This document shows positions 34,482 through 43,607 of a DNA stretch of 64,000 bases, piece by piece. The notes below the pieces were generated by a model that was not told where the DNA came from, did no database searches, and saw only the letters and a list, made by a program, of their open reading frames with translations. Within the stretch, counting starts at the first letter, position 1, and each line of letters opens with the position of its first letter. Position numbers and translations under genes: made by a program. This stretch comes from Microbacterium proteolyticum (GTDB lineage Bacteria > Actinomycetota > Actinomycetes > Actinomycetales > Microbacteriaceae), in contig NZ_JACHXY010000001.1 of assembly GCF_014192415.1 (NCBI RefSeq), positions 1,178,001 through 1,242,000 of the forward strand, read 5' to 3'.

Positions 34482-35434
34482 TCGACCACGTCCTTCGTGC
34501 CGCTGGCGCGATACTGCGCGGCGGCGAAGACGAGCGCGAAGACGAACAGCACCATGCCGATCGCCGCGGCGTACCCCTGGTCGCGGGTGACGAAGCCCGT
34601 CTCGTAGGCGTAGGTGACGAGCACGCTGGTCGCACCTCCCGGTCCGCCCCCGGTGAGCACGAAGACGATGTCGAACACCTGGAACGAGAAGATGACGTTC
34701 AGCACCACCAGGAAGAAGGACGTCGGCCCCAGCAGCGGCACGGTCACGTGACGGAAGCGCTGCAGCCGGTTCGCGCCGTCGAGGGTGGCTGCCTCGTACA
34801 GGTCGGGGCCGATGCCCTGCAGACCCGCGAGGTAGATGAGCATGTTGAATCCCGTGCGCCACCACACCGTCGCCAGCACGATCGTCGCGAACGCCGGCAG
34901 CGCATCCGACTGCCAGGTGATGGGCGAGAGCCCGACGGCCGACAGCAGGCGGTTCAGGATGCCGGAGTTCTGATCGAACACGAGCACGCCGATGAGGGCG
35001 GTGGCGACGCCCGACACCGCCATCGGAAGGATCAGCAGCGAACGCCACAGCGGACGCGCCGGCAGCGCCGAATTCAGCAGGGTCGCCGCCACGAGCCCCA
35101 GGATCATCGACAGGGGCGTCACCAGGACGGTGAACAGCACGGTGTTGCCGAGGGCGCGCCAGAACAGCGGGTCGCCCGCGAGACGCGCGTAGTTGTCGAG
35201 ACCGGTGAACTCGCCCGCACCGAAGCCGTCGGTGCGCTGCAGGCTGACGAAGAAGGCCCCCACCAGCGGCACGAGCACGAACACCAGCAGCAGCAGGTAG
35301 TTCGGTGCGATGAACCCGTAGGCCGCGAGCGCTTCACGGCGCGCGCCGGGGCGGCGGGTGCGCATGCGCTCCCCCGACCCCGAACGACCCGACCGCGACA
35401 CCGTGCCGGGTCGGGCGACCGCGGTGTCAGCCAC
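34478..35434 (-). CDS. Carbohydrate ABC transporter permease, MalF type
   Basis: The product has 318 residues with six membrane segments and the EAA loop (YEAATLDGANRLQRFRHVTVP). The GTG at 35434 overlaps the stop of the binding-protein gene by 8 nt. It is the first permease of the SBP-MalF-MalG order. Substrate cannot be read from the sequence. Confidence 0.9.
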   Translation of the reverse strand: MADTAVARPGTVSRSGRSGSGERMRTRRPGARREALAAYGFIAPNYLLLLVFVLVPLVGAFFVSLQRTDGFGAGEFTGLDNYARLAGDPLFWRALGNTVLFTVLVTPLSMILGLVAATLLNSALPARPLWRSLLILPMAVSGVATALIGVLVFDQNSGILNRLLSAVGLSPITWQSDALPAFATIVLATVWWRTGFNMLIYLAGLQGIGPDLYEAATLDGANRLQRFRHVTVPLLGPTSFFLVVLNVIFSFQVFDIVFVLTGGGPGGATSVLVTYAYETGFVTRDQGYAAAIGMVLFVFALVFAAAQYRASGTKDVVE

Positions 35435-36728
35435 CGGTGGCCGCTCCGATCCCCGACTGCAGGTTCGTCACCGTGGTCGCGGCATCCTGCGCCCCGGTGA
35501 AGGCGAGGTCGAGCTGCTCTTTCAGCACCGGGATGATCGCCGACATCGACGGGCTCGCGACCTGCGCGACGTCCTGCGGCTGCACGAGCGAGGCCTGGCC
35601 CGCGAAGACGGGGCCGAGGTCGGGTCGCACGTCGAAGGTGAGGTCGTCGGTGAGCAGGTCGGTGCGGGTGGGGAGGAGGGATGCCGCGCGGCAGAAGTCG
35701 CGCATGGGGTCGGCGTTCGTGACGAACTCCAGGAACGCGGCGGCCAGCTCGGGCTGTTGCGTGTTCGCCGTGGCGACGAGTGCGTTGCCGCCGAAGTCGC
35801 TGCCGGCGCGGGCGTTGCGCGGCGCGAACGTCGCCGTCCATTCGAAGTCGGCGGTCTGTTCGGCATCCGGGATCTGGAACGCGCCCGACCACACCATGGC
35901 CACCGACTGCGAGAACCACGACTCCGCCGCATAGCTCGACGAGGCGATCGTGTTGTTGGCGGGCACGTAGTTCTTCGAGAAGAACGAACTCGAGAACTCC
36001 ACCGCCTCGCGGGCGGCGTCGGAGTCGATCGCCGGCGTCTTCTGGTCGCTCTCGAGGAAGGCGCCGTCGGACTGGAACAGCAGGCTCAGCCAGCGCGTGA
36101 CGCCGTTGCCCTGCCAGTTGTAGGCCCACGGCCACCGGTCGGCGGGCAGGCCCGCCCGCAGCCGCGCGCCGAGGGCGTCGAGCTGATCCCACGTCCACGC
36201 CTCATCTGCCGAGGTGGGGATCTCGGACGGGTCGATGCCGGCCTGGCGGAACATGTCGAGGTTGACGAGGATCGCCGAGGTGTCGGTGTGGTGGGGAAGG
36301 CCGAAGGTGCCGTCGCCGTTCTGCACGGCCGCCCACGCCTGCGGGGTGAACTGGCTCTGGCGATCGGCCGAGAGCAGGGGCTTCAGGTCGAGCAACTGCC
36401 CGCGCCCGGCGTAGGCGCCGAAGGTGTAATACGGCACGCGGAAGATGTCCGGCGGGTTGCCCGCCTGCAGCTGCGCGTCGATGTTCGTGAACATCTGCTC
36501 GTACGGCACCGCGTTGAGCTCGACGGTCGAGCCCTCGTTCGCCGCCTCGAATGCAGCGATCGCGGAGCGGAAGCCGGCGAGCTCGGCATCCGTCCCCCAG
36601 GTGGTGAAGGTGAGTGTGCCCTGGCGTCTCTCGGCGGGGGCGGTCTGGACGAATCCGCAGCTCGCGAGGAGGAAAGGCAGCGCGAGCGCGCCTGATCCGG
36701 CGAGGAAGGTACGGCGTGTCAAAGGCAT
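35427..36728 (-). CDS. Extracellular solute-binding lipoprotein, family 1, with Tat-like signal
   Basis: The product has 433 residues from the ATG at 36728. MPLTRRTFLAGSGALALPFLLASC combines a twin-arginine motif with a lipobox (Cys24), so it is probably exported folded and lipid-anchored. The MalE-like body (LTFTTWGTDAELAGFRSAIAAFE; GNPPDIFRVPYY) binds a sugar or oligosaccharide. GGAG lies just upstream of the ATG. A perfect 15-bp palindrome 14 nt upstream of the start suggests a separate regulator from the arabinan one. Confidence 0.88.
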   Translation of the reverse strand: MPLTRRTFLAGSGALALPFLLASCGFVQTAPAERRQGTLTFTTWGTDAELAGFRSAIAAFEAANEGSTVELNAVPYEQMFTNIDAQLQAGNPPDIFRVPYYTFGAYAGRGQLLDLKPLLSADRQSQFTPQAWAAVQNGDGTFGLPHHTDTSAILVNLDMFRQAGIDPSEIPTSADEAWTWDQLDALGARLRAGLPADRWPWAYNWQGNGVTRWLSLLFQSDGAFLESDQKTPAIDSDAAREAVEFSSSFFSKNYVPANNTIASSSYAAESWFSQSVAMVWSGAFQIPDAEQTADFEWTATFAPRNARAGSDFGGNALVATANTQQPELAAAFLEFVTNADPMRDFCRAASLLPTRTDLLTDDLTFDVRPDLGPVFAGQASLVQPQDVAQVASPSMSAIIPVLKEQLDLAFTGAQDAATTVTNLQSGIGAATGG

Positions 36729-36741
36729 GTCGGACTCCGAA

Positions 36742-36756
36742 CGTTGTGTCACAACG
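36742..36756. promoter_or_regulatory. Palindromic operator-like site before the second sugar transporter
   Basis: CGTTGTG-T-CACAACG is a perfect 7-bp inverted repeat with a one-base centre, lying 14 nt upstream of the binding-protein start. It does not match the arabinan operator. Confidence 0.55.
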
Positions 36757-36898
36757 AGGAGCGGACGCCGGGGCTGCGCTGCTGCTCGGGTCCCGAGGCT
36801 ACGCCGGTGCGAAATACGCACGGGGAGGGGTTGCGCCTCGCGCCATGACCTGGATCGGCGGTGATTTCCAGCCCTGTCGAAGGGGCAATCCGAGCGGG

Positions 36899-36914
36899 TA
36901 CGGTGACCGTCGTG
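36899..36914 (+). promoter_or_regulatory. Probable -10 box of a leaderless gene
   Basis: TACGGT (36899-36904) ends 7 nt before the GTG at 36912, so transcription would start at or next to the start codon. Confidence 0.45.
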
Positions 36915-37787
36915 ACCTTCAACGACAATGCCCGCGTCGGCGGCAACAAAGCCAAACGCCGGGGCGGAACCGTGGCGGCGATCGGCGGCGGAACAGTCGG
37001 CGTCGGCGCGATCGTGGTACTGCTTCTCTCGCTTTTCACCGGCACCGACCTGACGCCGCTGCTCGGCGGCGGTCAGGCACCGGCCGGTCCCGCGACCGGC
37101 GGCGAGCGGATCGCGAACTGCGAGACGGGACGGGATGCCAACAACGACGACGCCTGCCTCCTGGCCGCGGCGTCGCTGAACATCGACCAGTTCTGGGTGG
37201 AACGGCTCGACGGCTACCGCGAGCCGCAGCTCATCATCGTCGACCAGGCCACCTCGAGCTCATGCGGGACGGCCTCGAACTCGACGGGCCCGTTCTACTG
37301 CCCGCCCGACGAAGCCGTGTTCGTCGACCCGACCTTCTTCTCGATCCTGCGCGAGCAGTTCGACACGACCGCCGGTCCTCTCGCCCAGCTGTACGTGCTC
37401 GCACACGAGTACGGCCACCACGTGCAGAACCTCACCGGCGTGATGCAGCAGTACCCGAACAACGGCACCGGACCCGACAGCAACGGCGTGCGCACCGAGC
37501 TGCAGGCCGATTGCTACGCCGGGGCGTGGGTCGCCGCCGCGGGCGAGCAGGTCGACGAGAACGGGACGCCCTACCTGCAGCCGCCGACGCCGCAGCAGAT
37601 CACCGACGCCCTCGCGGCCGCGGCCGCGGTCGGCGACGACCACATCCAGGCCGAATCGGGCGGTGTCGTCAACCCGGAGAGCTTCACGCACGGCTCCAGC
37701 GAGCAGCGCACGCGCTGGTTCGACGTCGGCTACGACAGCGGCGTCAACGCGTGCGACACCTTCTCGGTGCCGGGTCAGAACCTGTAA
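36912..37787 (+). CDS. Neutral zinc metallopeptidase, YpfJ family
   Basis: The product has 291 residues from the GTG at 36912, chosen because family members begin MTFND and because a -10 box fits a leaderless start; a GTG at 36903 lies inside that box. There is one membrane segment (about 25-50), then the Zn_peptidase_2 domain with HEYGHHVQ (HExxH) and a downstream ELQADCYAG region supplying the third ligand. The linker is Gly/Pro-rich. The family's substrate is unknown. It is convergent with the CopC gene, sharing a terminator. Confidence 0.88.
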   Translation: MTFNDNARVGGNKAKRRGGTVAAIGGGTVGVGAIVVLLLSLFTGTDLTPLLGGGQAPAGPATGGERIANCETGRDANNDDACLLAAASLNIDQFWVERLDGYREPQLIIVDQATSSSCGTASNSTGPFYCPPDEAVFVDPTFFSILREQFDTTAGPLAQLYVLAHEYGHHVQNLTGVMQQYPNNGTGPDSNGVRTELQADCYAGAWVAAAGEQVDENGTPYLQPPTPQQITDALAAAAAVGDDHIQAESGGVVNPESFTHGSSEQRTRWFDVGYDSGVNACDTFSVPGQNL

Positions 37788-37792
37788 GGCAC

Positions 37793-37842
37793 CGGATGCC
37801 ACGACCCGGCGCCGGGAAGAGCGCGCCGGGTCATGGCATCCG
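37793..37842. terminator. Bidirectional terminator
   Basis: A 20-bp stem with one mismatch (cggatgccacgacccggcgc / gcgccgggtcatggcatccg) lies between convergent genes. Confidence 0.8.
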
Positions 37843-37855
37843 TTGCGGTGAAAGG

Positions 37856-38440
37856 TCAGTCCTCCCGCGCGCGGGTGCGCAGGATGACGACGATCAGGGC
37901 GCCCACGAGCACGACGACGCCGCCGCCGAGCAGCAGTCCGAGGGTGAGGCCCGACATCCCGCCCGGTGCGGCGGCATCGCGTGCGGGGGCGGCCTCGCCT
38001 GCGTCCATCGCGGCGGCGCAGGGCGACTGCTCCGCCCCCGACGACTCGCTCGCGCCGGTATGGGTGAAGGGGATGACGCCTGAGACGGGGTGTCCGTCCG
38101 ACGACACGGCCCGCCACTCGACCTGGTAGTCGCCGGGCGCACCGAGCGCGACCTCGGTCGTCAGCGTGGGGCCGGCCAACGAGGTGCACGCGCTCTCGTA
38201 GTGGCGCCCGTCGGGCCCCACCACGATGACGATGTTGCCGCCGTCGGCGCCGAGGAGGTTGGCGCTGAAGTCGAGGCGCACCTCCGACATCGACGCGACC
38301 GCTTCACCTTCCGCGGGCGACGACGACACGAGCGAGTCGTGCGCCGAGGCGGCGGTCGCCCCGCCGAGGGCGGCGGTCATCGCGGCTGCGACGACCACCG
38401 CCCCCGCCAGAACACGACGCAACGGGTTCCGGAATCGCAT
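37856..38440 (-). CDS. copC: CopC-domain copper protein with C-terminal membrane anchor
   Basis: The product has 194 residues. A signal peptide (1-33) exposes an N-terminal His in AHDSLVSSSPAEGEAV, typical of CopC copper sites, and a second His lies in SSDGHPVSGVIPF. The domain runs to about 128. A Ser/Ala linker and a membrane segment (about 163-187) follow. It binds Cu(II) outside the membrane. It is the last gene of a three-gene copper-related unit, 2 nt behind the YcnI-like gene. Confidence 0.88.
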   Translation of the reverse strand: MRFRNPLRRVLAGAVVVAAAMTAALGGATAASAHDSLVSSSPAEGEAVASMSEVRLDFSANLLGADGGNIVIVVGPDGRHYESACTSLAGPTLTTEVALGAPGDYQVEWRAVSSDGHPVSGVIPFTHTGASESSGAEQSPCAAAMDAGEAAPARDAAAPGGMSGLTLGLLLGGGVVVLVGALIVVILRTRARED

Positions 38441-38442
38441 CG

Positions 38443-39195
38443 TCAGCCGCGCTTCGGTCGACGCGCGAAAGCCAGAGCGCCGAGCACCGCGCCGGCGGCC
38501 GCGACCACGAGGGCGGCGATGCTGAGACCGAGCGCGACGCCCGACGAGTCATCCGAGGCGGCGGCCGACGCCGTCGCCATGGTGGAGTCGTCCGTGGCGG
38601 GCTCGGCGGACGCGGTGCCGTGGCTGTGGCCGTGCCCACCCGACGGAGGGGCGTCGTTGACGTAGAGCACCGGCGCGGGTTCGAGGGTGTCGTCGGCGGC
38701 GACCTCGTCGGGGGTGGCGGCCCAGTCGACGACCGTGCCGTCGGAATACGACTGCGCGGCCGGCAGCACGAGGTGGCCGGTGTCGGGTACGGGTCCCAGC
38801 ACCGCCGAGAAGACCTGGAACTGGTCCTGTCCGATCCCGACGCCCGGGTCGGCCTGCCACACGATCTTCAACGCAGCGTCGGTGAGGGTGTTGCCGTCGA
38901 CCTCGACGGGGACGGGCAGCGCCCCCTTCTCGACGGTGGCGGTCCAGCCGGGAACGGGCTGCACGAGCACCGCGCTGAGCGGGGTGTCGGTGGGCAGTGT
39001 CACCTCGAGCTTCACGGTGGATGCCGTCTCCGACTCGGTCGGGACGCGGAAGTTCACGGTGGCGTAACTACCGGGGGTCGCGGTGTCGGGGTTGACGGTG
39101 ACGTGGGCGGATGCCGCGAGGGGAGCTGAGACGGCGAGCGCCGCGCCGGCGGCGAGGCCCACGAGGGCGCGACGAAGAGTGGTCTTGCGAGACAT
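38443..39195 (-). CDS. YcnI-like (DUF1775) copper-associated protein
   Basis: The product has 250 residues. The signal peptide (1-30, cut at ASA-H) leaves an N-terminal His (HVTVNPDTATPGSYATVNFRVP), a known copper ligand of YcnI, with the conserved Trp in VPGWTATVEKG. A His-rich GHGHSHG stretch (about 187-193), a Ser/Ala linker and a membrane segment (about 215-240) follow. The partner of CopC in many actinobacteria, it is thought to act as a periplasm-side copper chaperone. Confidence 0.88.
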   Translation of the reverse strand: MSRKTTLRRALVGLAAGAALAVSAPLAASAHVTVNPDTATPGSYATVNFRVPTESETASTVKLEVTLPTDTPLSAVLVQPVPGWTATVEKGALPVPVEVDGNTLTDAALKIVWQADPGVGIGQDQFQVFSAVLGPVPDTGHLVLPAAQSYSDGTVVDWAATPDEVAADDTLEPAPVLYVNDAPPSGGHGHSHGTASAEPATDDSTMATASAAASDDSSGVALGLSIAALVVAAAGAVLGALAFARRPKRG

Positions 39196-39260
39196 GATGC
39201 TGCTTTCTGGAAAGTGCGCACGCCGAAGGGGCGTTTCACGCGCGAGAGGAGGGGTCGAGG

Positions 39261-39857
39261 TCAGGCCGCGAGCGGCGGACCCCGGTGCCTCATCGGCGAC
39301 AACACCGTCATCGCCGTCGTCAGCAGCAGCGGCGCGGGCGCCGGGGGAACGGCATCCGTCCGCGGGCCGAGCCCGCGCAAGGGGCGCAACACCGACAACG
39401 CCGCGACGACGAAGCGCGCGACCGCCTGCGCGGCCCGTTCGCCGCGGCCGAGCGCCACGACCGTCACCGCCGCGGCGAGGGCGTGCGCGGCCCACATCCA
39501 GGGCGAGTGCGACGCGTGCGCCGCGACCTCATGGGTGGCGGTGGCGTCGAACAGCGCGGTCGCTCCCCCGTGGTGCGCGCCGCCGACGACGCCGTCGCCG
39601 CGCAGATCCAGGGTCAGGATGCCGTGGAACAGCGCCTGGCTGAGCACGACCGCCGCCGTCAGACGCCACCAGGACATCGCGCGCCCGGCCAGCAGCACGC
39701 ACACGGGCGCCGCCAGGAACAGCGCGATGCCGACGTTCAGCGCGGGCGGCGGCTGCGACCCGACCGAGGCATGCGAGACGGTCGCGAGGAAGGTCGCCAC
39801 GGCGGCGGCGGCGACACCGCGCCCCGCGCGGGCGGCGCGACCTGTTCTCGACGACAT
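39261..39857 (-). CDS. Polytopic membrane protein of the copper-related unit
   Basis: The product has 198 residues from the ATG at 39857, with GGAAGGAG just upstream. About five membrane segments are visible, with His clusters on loops (GGAHHGG near 109; HEVAAHASHS near 124). Proteins of this form often precede YcnI/CopC genes in actinobacteria, which suggests copper handling; I have no family name to give with confidence. It lies 65 nt upstream of the YcnI-like gene. Confidence 0.7.
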   Translation of the reverse strand: MSSRTGRAARAGRGVAAAAVATFLATVSHASVGSQPPPALNVGIALFLAAPVCVLLAGRAMSWWRLTAAVVLSQALFHGILTLDLRGDGVVGGAHHGGATALFDATATHEVAAHASHSPWMWAAHALAAAVTVVALGRGERAAQAVARFVVAALSVLRPLRGLGPRTDAVPPAPAPLLLTTAMTVLSPMRHRGPPLAA

Positions 39858-40140
39858 GCGACTCCTTCCGTCCCAGCCTAGGCGGCGGGTGCGACACCGG
39901 CGGCGGCGCTGCTCCGCGGTCGAGACACGGCAGCCCGGCGCCGAGCCGCCCCCGCGCACCCCGCGCCCGGCCGCGCCCGCAAGCCCGGCGAGCCCACCCC
40001 GGCCCCGCTCCTGCACCAGCGGACGCCACCACCGACACGCCGCCCCACGGCATCCCCCGCGGGCGTGCCGACCGAACACCCCGCCGCTGTGCACCCGACC
40101 CCCCAGGCCCGCCCGGCGTGAAAAGGCCAGGCGAGCGGCG
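39858..40140. other. GC-rich intergenic region
   Basis: The 283 bases between the copper unit and the acyltransferase gene contain no convincing gene. Open frames here are low-complexity Pro/Arg or Gly/Ala strings. Confidence 0.5.
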
Positions 40141-41394
40141 TCACCGCAGGCTCGCGCGCAGCGCCTCCCACGCGTCGTGCGCCGCGTCGGCGAGCAGCTC
40201 GACATCGGGCACCGCATCGGGGTCGACGCAGAAGCCGACGCCGAGCCACCGGTCGTTCGAGATCGCCGCGACCCGCAGCGCGTGGCGTGGCCCGGGCTCC
40301 GACGAGGTGTAGACGTGTCCGACGCGTCTGCCGCCGACGGCGACCGGCACCCGCGGACCGGGCACGTTCGAGATCGCCAGCGCGAACTCGCGGGGATCGT
40401 CGGCGAGCCCCCGCACCAGCGCCCCGACGGGACCTGATGCGGCGAGGGTGTGGAAGAGCTCGTCGAGCGATCGGGCGTCGTGCACGTGCTTGCGCGCGCG
40501 CATCTGCGCGCTCAGCAGGTCGAGTCGGCGCAGGTCGTCCGCCTCATCGAGGTGCAGCCCCACGTCGACGAAGGAGTCGCGATTGCCGGATGCCGCGGCA
40601 TCCTCCCCCTTCTCGTGCAGGCTCACCGGAACCTGAGCGTTCATGCGGGGTGCGTGGCCGTGGTGGAGGAGGCGCCGGCGCAGCGCTCCGGCGACGACGG
40701 CGAGGAGGACGTCGTTCACCGTCGCGTGCGTGCTGCGCGACGCGCCGACCGCCCGGGCCTCGGCGAGGGGGACGTCGACGAAGGCGAGTGCACGACGGGC
40801 GGTGAGGGGGCGATCGAACGGCGAGCGCGAGCCGGGGTGCCCGAGCTCGCGGGCGAGGGTCATCGGCATCCGTTCCCACTCGCTCCATCGTGTGGGCCGC
40901 GCGTCGGGGTCGCGGAGGCCGACCTCGTGCGCCGCCGCGTCGTGCGGTTCGAAGATCACCGACTCGAGGAAGCGCACCGCCGTGAGGCCGTCGGCGAGCG
41001 CGTGGTGAAGACGCACCGCGATGGCCTCGCGTCCGTCGGCGAGGGGACCGATCAGGTCGACGCTCCACAGCGGTCGGGCGCGATCGAGGGGCTCCGACAT
41101 GAGCCGCCCCACGACGGCTCGGAGCTCCGCGGGGTCGTCCGCGGCGTGCCGACGCACGTGCGCGGTCACGTCGACGGCGGGGGCAGCGACCCACGCGGGG
41201 CCGTCGCCCGCATCGACGACGATCTGGCCTCCGCGCGGGAACGCCGCCAGCCTCGCGGCGACGCTGTCACGCACCGCCTCGAGATCGAGGGCGGCCCCGG
41301 GCTCGAGCACGAGCAGCTTCAGCGCGTGCCCGCGCACGACGTCGGACTCCAGCGCGAGGATGCGGGCGTCGGCCGGCGACAACGGCTCTGTCAT
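40141..41394 (-). CDS. WS/DGAT-like acyltransferase
   Basis: The product has 417 residues. It resembles wax ester synthase/diacylglycerol acyltransferases, which join acyl-CoA to alcohols or diacylglycerol, with the catalytic HHALADG (His130, His131, Asp135) and the C-terminal DUF1298 part (NVPGPRVPVAVGGRRVGHVYT). At about 420 residues it is shorter than typical 450-480-residue enzymes, and the usual N-terminal WxE segment is weak, so activity on storage lipids is uncertain. It stands alone, with the VanZ gene upstream on the same strand 24 nt away. Confidence 0.8.
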   Translation of the reverse strand: MTEPLSPADARILALESDVVRGHALKLLVLEPGAALDLEAVRDSVAARLAAFPRGGQIVVDAGDGPAWVAAPAVDVTAHVRRHAADDPAELRAVVGRLMSEPLDRARPLWSVDLIGPLADGREAIAVRLHHALADGLTAVRFLESVIFEPHDAAAHEVGLRDPDARPTRWSEWERMPMTLARELGHPGSRSPFDRPLTARRALAFVDVPLAEARAVGASRSTHATVNDVLLAVVAGALRRRLLHHGHAPRMNAQVPVSLHEKGEDAAASGNRDSFVDVGLHLDEADDLRRLDLLSAQMRARKHVHDARSLDELFHTLAASGPVGALVRGLADDPREFALAISNVPGPRVPVAVGGRRVGHVYTSSEPGPRHALRVAAISNDRWLGVGFCVDPDAVPDVELLADAAHDAWEALRASLR

Positions 41395-41418
41395 GCGATC
41401 ACCGGAGGGCGCATCGCG

Positions 41419-42522
41419 TCATCGCGTCTCGCTCGCCGCGTCGACCGACGGACTCACCACTCCCGCGCGGTCGTCCACCAAGCGGCGGCGCCCGATCCAC
41501 CCGGTGAGGCCGCGCCCGTCGCGCCAGACGAACAGCATCGCCGCCGTCGCCAGCGCGAGCACCGTCGCGGTCAACGACCAGGGCGCCGAGAGCCCCGCGA
41601 GCAGCGCGAACGCCCCCGCCCCCGTGACGAAGCGTAGCGGGCGGGCCATCCAACGCGGCAGGACGCCGTCGGTGAAGCGCACACGCGTCGCGATGTCGCC
41701 GATCGACCGGCCCGTCGCCAAGACCACCACCAGCCAGAGCCCGACCGAGACGACCGTGCCCGCGAGCGAGGCGACGTCGTCGGTCGAGAAGGTGGCCGCG
41801 TCTCCCAGGGTGAGGGCGATTGCGGCCTGCACCAGCACCGACACCGCGAAGCCAACGAGCGAGATGCCCACGACGTCGCAGACGATGCCCAGCAGACGAC
41901 GGCGACGGGTCACGGGCCGGGGCACCTCGGCATCCGGGGTCCTCCACGCCCCGCGGTGCTTCGCCGGCACGGCGAACGCCACCAGCGACCCGAGCAGGGC
42001 GCCGGAGGTGTTGGCGATGAGGTCGTCGACGTCGAACACGCGGTAAGCGCACGGGAAGAGACCCCAGACGCCGGTGAGCTGAGTGGTCTCGATGATGCCC
42101 GAGGTCGCCAAGCCGACCAGGCCCGCGATCAGGATGCCGCGCCCGCCGAGCACCCGCAGGAAGAAGCCGAGGGGGACGAACAGCAGCACGTTCAGCGCCA
42201 CCTGCAGCACCACGGGATCGGTGAGATAGCGCCCCGAGACGGCGACGGCGGCGCGGATGTCGTCGACGAACTCGAACGGCCGCAGGTTCACCCCGCGGCA
42301 CCGGTACTCGTCGGACTCGGGCACCGGCACGAGCGTGTAGGTCCAGATGGCCCAGAAGTACACCGCGGCGGTGGCCCAGAGCGCCGTGCGCCAGAGCGTC
42401 AGCCCGCCGCGACGGCGGTAGCTGATCGCGACGAAGGGGATGAATGCCAGCACCGCGACGACCGCCCCGGCCGCGACCGCGAGCACACCGGATCCCAAGA
42501 TGTTGTCCACCCCCGTGAGCAT
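41419..42522 (-). CDS. VanZ-RDD membrane protein
   Basis: The product has 367 residues from the ATG at 42522. The N-terminal half has VanZ-type membrane segments (FVPLGFFLRVL, GIIETTQLTGVWG, DVDDLIANTSGALLGSL), and the C-terminal half has an RDD-like helical domain (LLGIVCDVVGISLVGF, ATGRSIGDIATRVRF). VanZ proteins are linked to glycopeptide tolerance in some bacteria, but most homologues are uncharacterised. It is divergent from the serine hydrolase gene with 36 nt between starts. Confidence 0.82.
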   Translation of the reverse strand: MLTGVDNILGSGVLAVAAGAVVAVLAFIPFVAISYRRRGGLTLWRTALWATAAVYFWAIWTYTLVPVPESDEYRCRGVNLRPFEFVDDIRAAVAVSGRYLTDPVVLQVALNVLLFVPLGFFLRVLGGRGILIAGLVGLATSGIIETTQLTGVWGLFPCAYRVFDVDDLIANTSGALLGSLVAFAVPAKHRGAWRTPDAEVPRPVTRRRRLLGIVCDVVGISLVGFAVSVLVQAAIALTLGDAATFSTDDVASLAGTVVSVGLWLVVVLATGRSIGDIATRVRFTDGVLPRWMARPLRFVTGAGAFALLAGLSAPWSLTATVLALATAAMLFVWRDGRGLTGWIGRRRLVDDRAGVVSPSVDAASETR

Positions 42523-42546
42523 AGAGAACAGGGCCGCGCCGAAAAG

Positions 42547-42561
42547 TAGCCTGTGGGGATG
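42547..42561 (+). promoter_or_regulatory. Probable -10 box of a leaderless gene
   Basis: TAGCCT (42547-42552) ends 6 nt before the ATG at 42559. No good -35 is visible. Confidence 0.45.
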
Positions 42562-43446
42562 ACCCGTGCCGACGCCCTCCGTGACGACCTCGTCGTGCGG
42601 GTCGACGACACCGGCTTCGGTGCGCACGGACTGCACGTGCGCGTCGGCGACGACGTCGCGACCCACCGCTGGTCGCCCGACGTGCGCGAGGAGATCCACT
42701 CGGTCGCCAAGGCGGTCGCGGTGCTCGCGGCGGGTATCGCGGCCGACGAGGGTCTGGTGTCGCTCGACGCGCCGGTGCGCGAACTGCTGCCGACCGCCAC
42801 CGATGCGACCCTTCGACAGCTGCTGTCGATGTCGAGCGGAATCGACTTCCCGTACTCCGAGACGCTGATGACCGACTGGCCCGACCTGGCCGCCGAGTTC
42901 CTCTCGCGCCCCTCGCACGGCCGTGTCTTCCAGTACTCCAACGCCAGCACCTACACGGCCATGCACGCCCTGTCGCAGCGTGTCGGAGATGTCGAGGAGT
43001 ACCTGCGCCCGCGCCTGTTCGCCCCGCTCGGACTCGCGGACGTGTCATGGCGGCGGTGTCCGAACGGGCGCGTGCTCGGAGGTGAGGGGCTCGCCCTGCG
43101 CACCGACGAGATGGCCCGCCTGGGCCTGCTCATCCGCGACCGCGGCATGTTCGACGGCCACCGCCTCGTCTCGGCAGGAACCGTGGATGCCATGCACTCG
43201 GGGTGGATCGGCACGGGCGGCACCGCCGACGGGTACCGCCGCTACGCCCTCGCCGGATGGGACGGCCCCGGCGCCGCCTGGCGCCTGCACGGGGCGCACG
43301 GCCAGCTCATCGTGTTCGCGGGCGACGCGGTCGTCACGATCTCGGCGGACGACCATGGCGGGGCCGACGCGGTCGCGGCGTTCATCGCCGCCGCCGCGAG
43401 CGGCTCGCACGGGGCGACAGAGCCCCATGGCGCTGCCCGCGGATGA
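42559..43446 (+). CDS. Class C beta-lactamase-related serine hydrolase
   Basis: The product has 295 residues from the ATG at 42559. The SxxK motif is Ser48-Val-Ala-Lys51 in EEIHSVAKAV and the second motif is Tyr126-Ser-Asn128. LLSMSSGIDFPYSE is typical of the family. There is no signal peptide, so it is probably cytosolic, an esterase or peptidase of unknown substrate rather than a resistance enzyme. The start fits a leaderless promoter. Confidence 0.85.
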   Translation: MTRADALRDDLVVRVDDTGFGAHGLHVRVGDDVATHRWSPDVREEIHSVAKAVAVLAAGIAADEGLVSLDAPVRELLPTATDATLRQLLSMSSGIDFPYSETLMTDWPDLAAEFLSRPSHGRVFQYSNASTYTAMHALSQRVGDVEEYLRPRLFAPLGLADVSWRRCPNGRVLGGEGLALRTDEMARLGLLIRDRGMFDGHRLVSAGTVDAMHSGWIGTGGTADGYRRYALAGWDGPGAAWRLHGAHGQLIVFAGDAVVTISADDHGGADAVAAFIAAAASGSHGATEPHGAARG

Positions 43447-43567
43447 GCGCGAATCCGATCGATTCGCACGATCACGGCCCTCGCACCCCCGCCCACCCGC
43501 CCGCTGACCGGGCCCGTCGAAATCCCCCTCTCCGAACGACGAGGAAGTGAACGACGAGCGCGTCACA

Positions 43568-43607
43568 TTGCGCAGAACCCCCAGTGCGCGTAATGTCGCG
43601 CGCCGTG
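43568..43607 (+). promoter_or_regulatory. Promoter of the KimA-like gene, leaderless start
   Basis: TTGCGC (43568-43573), a 17-bp spacer and TAATGT (43591-43596) precede the GTG at 43605 by 8 nt. No c-di-AMP (ydaO) riboswitch can fit between promoter and gene. Confidence 0.6.

Noticed and set aside
43450..43604. c-di-AMP (ydaO) riboswitch before the KimA-like gene
   Set aside because: The promoter -10 ends 8 nt before the start codon, so no leader exists to fold.
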